Source: an uncultured Clostridia bacterium
GTDB lineage: Bacteria; Bacillota; Clostridia; Christensenellales; Aristaeellaceae
Direction of reading: 5' to 3'
DNA length: 10,056 nucleotides
Assembly (NCBI GenBank): GCA_946534455.1
Contig: CAMNCR010000019.1
Span: 1-10,056, forward strand
Position 1 is the first letter of the stretch; every line of letters begins with the position of its first letter. A program made the translations under genes and the position numbers. Of the stretch, positions 7,802-10,056 are shown in pieces. The notes under the pieces were generated by a model, which was not told the origin of the DNA, searched no databases, and saw only the letters and a program-made list of their open reading frames with translations.

Positions 7802-7815
7802 CCGGACGAATCCGG
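7802..7815. repeat. Short dyad CCGGA-N4-TCCGG
   Basis: CCGGA at 7802-7806 and TCCGG at 7811-7815 form a perfect 5-base dyad with a 4-base centre. It lies 8 bases before the transporter-side activator box. It might bind a second regulator; chance is also possible. Confidence 0.3.
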
Positions 7816-7822
7816 GAAGAAA

Positions 7823-7848
7823 AGCAACCGGAGACAACAAACGACAAG
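7823..7848 (+). promoter_or_regulatory. Predicted activator box, transporter side
   Basis: AGCAACCGGAGACAACAA (7823-7840) is the partner of the minus-strand box at 7713-7730. CAAC occurs at 7825 and 7835 and CAAG at 7845, three elements at an exact 10-base period. The CAACAA element begins 41 bases before the TATGAT hexamer, against 38 on the other side, so both boxes sit just upstream of the -35 region of their own promoter. This suits an activator that touches RNA polymerase. Confidence 0.55.
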
Positions 7849-7875
7849 CAGAAACGATGATTTTCAGGCTGCACC

Positions 7876-7881
7876 TATGAT
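7876..7881 (+). promoter_or_regulatory. Predicted -10 element of the transporter operon
   Basis: TATGAT is identical to the -10 hexamer of the divergent promoter. At 17-base spacing the -35 position reads AACGAT, with almost no match to TTGACA. A promoter with a good -10 and no -35 directly behind an activator box is what activator-dependent genes show. Transcription would begin near 7888, about 48 bases before the permease start. Confidence 0.5.
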
Positions 7882-7935
7882 ACCATGCCCCCGAAGGACA
7901 GGCAAGCGAAAGACGAACAAAAGGAGGCAGGACGG

Positions 7936-8913
7936 ATGACAGCGCGGCGGGAAGGCGCGGTCGCGGGGCGCGGCCCGGCGAAGAGGCGCATGAGCAGAAC
8001 GGGCAGGAAGAAGAACCTCTGGCTGGATACGATGGTGCTGCCCGGGGCCATCTGGCTGCTGCTGATCCGGTATCTGCCGATGTTCGGCATCGTGCTGGCC
8101 TTCAAGAACTACAAGGCGCAGCGGCCCAACACCTTCTGGAACAACATCCTGAAGAGCCAGTGGGTCGGGCTGGACAACTTCCAGTTTCTGAAATCGCCGG
8201 ACACGGCGGTCATGATCCGCAACACCCTGGGCTACAACCTGCTGTGGATCCTGCTGGGGCTGGTGATCTCGGTGACCTTCGCGATCATGATGAGCGAGCT
8301 GAGCAGCCGGTTCTTCGCCAAGGCGTATCAGACGATGATGTTCTTCCCCTACTTTCTTTCCTGGGTCGTGGCAAGCTACTTCGTGCTGGCGTTCCTGGAT
8401 CCCACCAGCGGCATGATTCCCGCCCTGCAGAAGGCGGCGGGCGGGCCGGCCTCCAACTTCTATCACGAGACCACCTGGTGGCCGCTGATCCTGACGGTGT
8501 GCAATCTCTGGAAGAACGTGGGTTACTCCTCCGTGCTGTATCTGGCGGCCATCACCGGCATCGATACCTCCCTGTACGAGGCGGCCGCGGTGGACGGGGC
8601 CACCAAGTGGCAGCAGGTGCGCCATGTGACGCTGCCCAACATCCGGACGATGATCGTGATTCTGCTGATCATGAACGTGGGCAAGATCTTCAACGCGGAT
8701 TTCGGCCTGTTCTACAACGTGCCGCAGAATTCCGGCTCCCTGTATCCGGTCACGCAGGTGGTGGATACCTACGTATACCGCGCCTATGCCAACACCCACA
8801 ACATCGGCATGAGCTCCGCGGCGGGCTTCCTGCAGAGCGCGGTGGGCCTGGTCTGCATCGTGGCGGCCAACGCGGTGGTGCGCCGGATCGATCCGGAGAG
8901 CAGCCTGTTCTGA
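7936..8913 (+). CDS. ABC sugar transporter permease 1 (LplB-like, CUT1 family)
   Basis: A 325-residue integral membrane permease of the binding-protein-dependent transporter family. About six membrane segments are visible, including 33-56, 97-119, 131-153, 183-204, 238-256 and 296-314. The cytoplasmic EAA loop, which docks the ATPase, reads EAAAVDGATKWQQVRHVTLP (215-234) with the expected Gly221. The N-terminus is basic (about 1-27), as in LplB relatives. The frame is open to 7885, but AAAAGGAGG at 7919-7927 lies 8 bases before the ATG at 7936, and the earlier ATG sits at the predicted transcription start. It pairs with the second permease 29 bases downstream. Its position next to a GH94 phosphorylase suggests import of a disaccharide or short oligosaccharide, though LplB-type permeases serve many glycans and the name alone gives no substrate. 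Confidence 0.92.
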   Translation: MTARREGAVAGRGPAKRRMSRTGRKKNLWLDTMVLPGAIWLLLIRYLPMFGIVLAFKNYKAQRPNTFWNNILKSQWVGLDNFQFLKSPDTAVMIRNTLGYNLLWILLGLVISVTFAIMMSELSSRFFAKAYQTMMFFPYFLSWVVASYFVLAFLDPTSGMIPALQKAAGGPASNFYHETTWWPLILTVCNLWKNVGYSSVLYLAAITGIDTSLYEAAAVDGATKWQQVRHVTLPNIRTMIVILLIMNVGKIFNADFGLFYNVPQNSGSLYPVTQVVDTYVYRAYANTHNIGMSSAAGFLQSAVGLVCIVAANAVVRRIDPESSLF

Positions 8914-8942
8914 GCGAAAAACCGGGAAAGGAGAGAGGAAAG

Positions 8943-9881
8943 ATGAGTACCCTGGCGCGGAAAAAAATCCGGCCGTCCACCGGATCGCTGAACCGCTTCG
9001 ATCCGGAAACGCAGGCGGCGTTTCACCTGACGCTGGGCCTCTTTGCCCTGCTGTGCATCATTCCGTTCGTCTTTGTGATCATCATCTCCTTCACCTCGGA
9101 GGAGAGCATCCGGGAAATCGGCTACAGCTTCCGGCCGCTGAGCTGGTCCGTGCAGGCGTATGAATACACCTTCCAGCTGGGGGACCAGCTGTGGCGCAGC
9201 TATCTGAATTCCTTCCTGATCACCATCATCGGCACGGCGCTGTCGGTGCTGATGTGCTTCCTCTACGCCTATCCCCTGTTCCGGAAGGACTACGGCCACC
9301 GCCAGTTCTTCAACTTCCTCAGCTTCTTCACGATGATCTTCGGCGGCGGCCTGGTGCCCACCTTCGTCATCTGCAAGAGCGTGCTGGGCCTGAGCGACAA
9401 CTATGCCGCGCTGATCGTGCCGATGCTCTTCAGCCCCTTCCACGTGATCGTCATGCGGACCTTCTTCCAGACCTCCGTGCCCATGGAGCTGATCGAGGCC
9501 GCGAGAATTGACGGCTCCGGGGAATACGGCACCCTGTTCCGGATCGTGTTTCCCATCGTGACGCCCGGCATCGCGACCATCGCGCTGCTGGTGGCCCTGG
9601 GATACTGGAACGAGTGGTTCCTCTCCCTGCTGTACATCAACAAGAACATGGACATCATTCCCCTGCAGTATCTGCTGATGCGGATGCAGCGGAACGCGGA
9701 CTTCCTGGCGAAGAACTCCGCCATGCTGGGGGCGGACGCGGCCAAGGCCGCCGCGCAGCTGCCCTCCCAGACGCTGAAGATGGCGCTGGTGGTCTTCATC
9801 GTGGTGCCCATCGCCTGCGCCTATCCCTTTTTCCAGCGCTATGTGGTGGCCGGCCTGACGGTCGGCTCCGTCAAGGGCTGA
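8943..9881 (+). CDS. ABC sugar transporter permease 2 (YtcP-like, CUT1 family)
   Basis: A 312-residue membrane permease, partner of the first. Hydrophobic segments lie near 28-50, 88-111, 126-148, 154-172, 203-228 and 277-297. The EAA loop reads EAARIDGSGEYGTLFRIVFP (185-204). The stretch NEWFLSLLYINK (223-234) and the terminal AGLTVGSVKG are typical of the YtcP branch of carbohydrate permeases. The start has a GGAAAGGAGAG ribosome site 7 bases upstream. The frame stays open far upstream inside the first permease gene, but that part is out of phase with the real protein and is not translated. No ATPase gene follows in the window. Relatives commonly borrow a shared MsmX-type ATPase encoded elsewhere, which I expect here. 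Confidence 0.92.
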   Translation: MSTLARKKIRPSTGSLNRFDPETQAAFHLTLGLFALLCIIPFVFVIIISFTSEESIREIGYSFRPLSWSVQAYEYTFQLGDQLWRSYLNSFLITIIGTALSVLMCFLYAYPLFRKDYGHRQFFNFLSFFTMIFGGGLVPTFVICKSVLGLSDNYAALIVPMLFSPFHVIVMRTFFQTSVPMELIEAARIDGSGEYGTLFRIVFPIVTPGIATIALLVALGYWNEWFLSLLYINKNMDIIPLQYLLMRMQRNADFLAKNSAMLGADAAKAAAQLPSQTLKMALVVFIVVPIACAYPFFQRYVVAGLTVGSVKG

Positions 9882-9895
9882 CATTCCGGATTCCG

Positions 9896-9910
9896 GAGAG
9901 CGGGACTCTC
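9896..9910 (+). other. Intercistronic stem-loop before the binding-protein gene
   Basis: GAGAG at 9896-9900 pairs with CTCTC at 9906-9910 around a 5-base loop, extended by a G-T and a C-G pair outside. It lies between the permease stop and the ribosome site (AAAGGAGGAT at about 9921-9930) of the binding-protein gene. Such hairpins can shield the mRNA of an abundant binding protein from decay. No T-run follows, so it is not a clear terminator. A tandem ATTCCGG pair (9883-9896) precedes it. Confidence 0.35.
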
Positions 9911-9937
9911 TGAAATAAACAAAGGAGGATCTGAAAA

Positions 9938-10056
9938 ATGAAACGGTTTCTGTCTCTGCTGCTTTCCCTGGCACTGATCCTGTCCCTGTGCGCCGCCGCG
10001 CACGCGGACGATCTGCCCACCATCACGATCATGTTCCACGGCTCCAACGTGAGCGA
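9938..10056 (+). CDS. Transporter solute-binding protein (5' end only)
   Basis: The first 39 codons are in the window. The protein begins MKRFLSLLLSLALILSL, a basic start and long hydrophobic core, then CAAAHA and the likely mature start DDLPTITIMFHGSN, which has the look of the first beta strand of a family 1 sugar-binding protein. AAAGGAGGAT lies 7 bases upstream. The order permease-permease-binding protein is standard for LplB/YtcP systems, so this is the receptor for the transporter at 7936-9881. The only cysteine (Cys18) is preceded by LSL, a poor lipobox because the residue before Cys should be Gly, Ala or Ser. Cleavage after AHA by signal peptidase I looks more likely. The sugar bound cannot be told from this fragment. 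Confidence 0.82.
   Translation, partial: MKRFLSLLLSLALILSLCAAAHADDLPTITIMFHGSNVS

Larger units (their letters stand above)
7646..7935. promoter_or_regulatory. Divergent control region between phosphorylase and transporter operons
   Basis: These 290 bases hold no gene I can support. They separate the two divergent units and are less GC-rich than the flanking genes at both ends. They contain a TATGAT hexamer for each direction, a matching 18-base box upstream of each, a GC-rich dyad (7751-7775) and a smaller dyad (7802-7815) between the boxes. The ATG at 7885 is in frame with the permease but has no ribosome site and would lie at the expected transcription start. Confidence 0.8.

Noticed and set aside
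7885..7935. An earlier ATG for the first permease
   Set aside because: It has no ribosome site and coincides with the predicted transcription start. AAAAGGAGG precedes the ATG at 7936.
7646..7935. A riboswitch in a leader
   Set aside because: Both predicted leaders are under about 60 bases and lack a structured aptamer or terminator; the region is better explained by protein-binding sites.
8160..8942. Upstream extension of the second permease frame through the first permease gene
   Set aside because: It is out of phase with the first permease and encodes no recognisable protein. The ATG at 8943 has its own ribosome site and the expected N-terminus.
7864..9974. Long minus-strand frames opposite the two permeases
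   Set aside because: They show no membrane segments or motifs, while the plus strand encodes two permeases with EAA loops.
1..10056. CRISPR array, tRNA, rRNA, insertion sequence or phage genes
   Set aside because: I saw no regularly spaced repeats, tRNA-like cloverleaf, rRNA segment, transposase or integrase motif. The window reads as an ordinary catabolic locus.

Overview
The window is GC-rich (roughly 64% by eye) and densely coded, with AGGAGG-type ribosome binding sites 5-10 bases before almost every start. It carries a YesM/YesN-type two-component pair and LplB/YtcP-type sugar permeases with no ATPase gene of their own. Together these suggest a carbohydrate-using Firmicute from a high-GC clostridial lineage, perhaps gut or rumen. 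The exact taxon cannot be read from the sequence.

Layout. Positions 1-36 hold the last codons of a + strand gene that runs convergently into the main operon. On the minus strand, transcribed from about 7670 down to 47, lie five genes in order: a GH94 disaccharide phosphorylase (7645-5240), a YesM-like sensor histidine kinase (5159-3462), an extracellular solute-binding protein (3465-2269), a YesN-like AraC-type response regulator (2251-1490) and a phosphohexomutase (1471-47). The kinase, binding-protein and regulator genes are packed with a 4-base overlap and a 17-base gap. The mutase follows 18 bases later. On the plus strand, diverging from the phosphorylase, lie two ABC sugar permeases (7936-8913 and 8943-9881) and the start of a second solute-binding protein (9938 to the window edge).

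The 290-base region between the two divergent units looks like the control centre. Each side has a TATGAT -10 hexamer. Upstream of each hexamer, in the same orientation and at nearly the same distance (38 and 41 bases), sits an 18-base box matching AGCAAC-NNN-AGACAACAA (15 of 18 positions identical between the two copies). Each box holds CAAC repeats spaced exactly 10 bases, the geometry expected for an AraC-type activator.

Proposed working. The plus-strand transporter imports a beta-linked disaccharide. The cytoplasmic GH94 enzyme splits it with phosphate, and the mutase turns the sugar-1-phosphate into a sugar-6-phosphate for glycolysis. The binding protein encoded between kinase and regulator probably senses the sugar outside the cell together with the kinase, and the regulator then activates both divergent units through the twin boxes. 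The phosphorylase resembles N,N'-diacetylchitobiose phosphorylase more than classical cellobiose phosphorylase, whereas the mutase looks like a glucose-type enzyme, so the true sugar is open. The most interesting points are the three-component sensory module and the twin-box divergent promoter.
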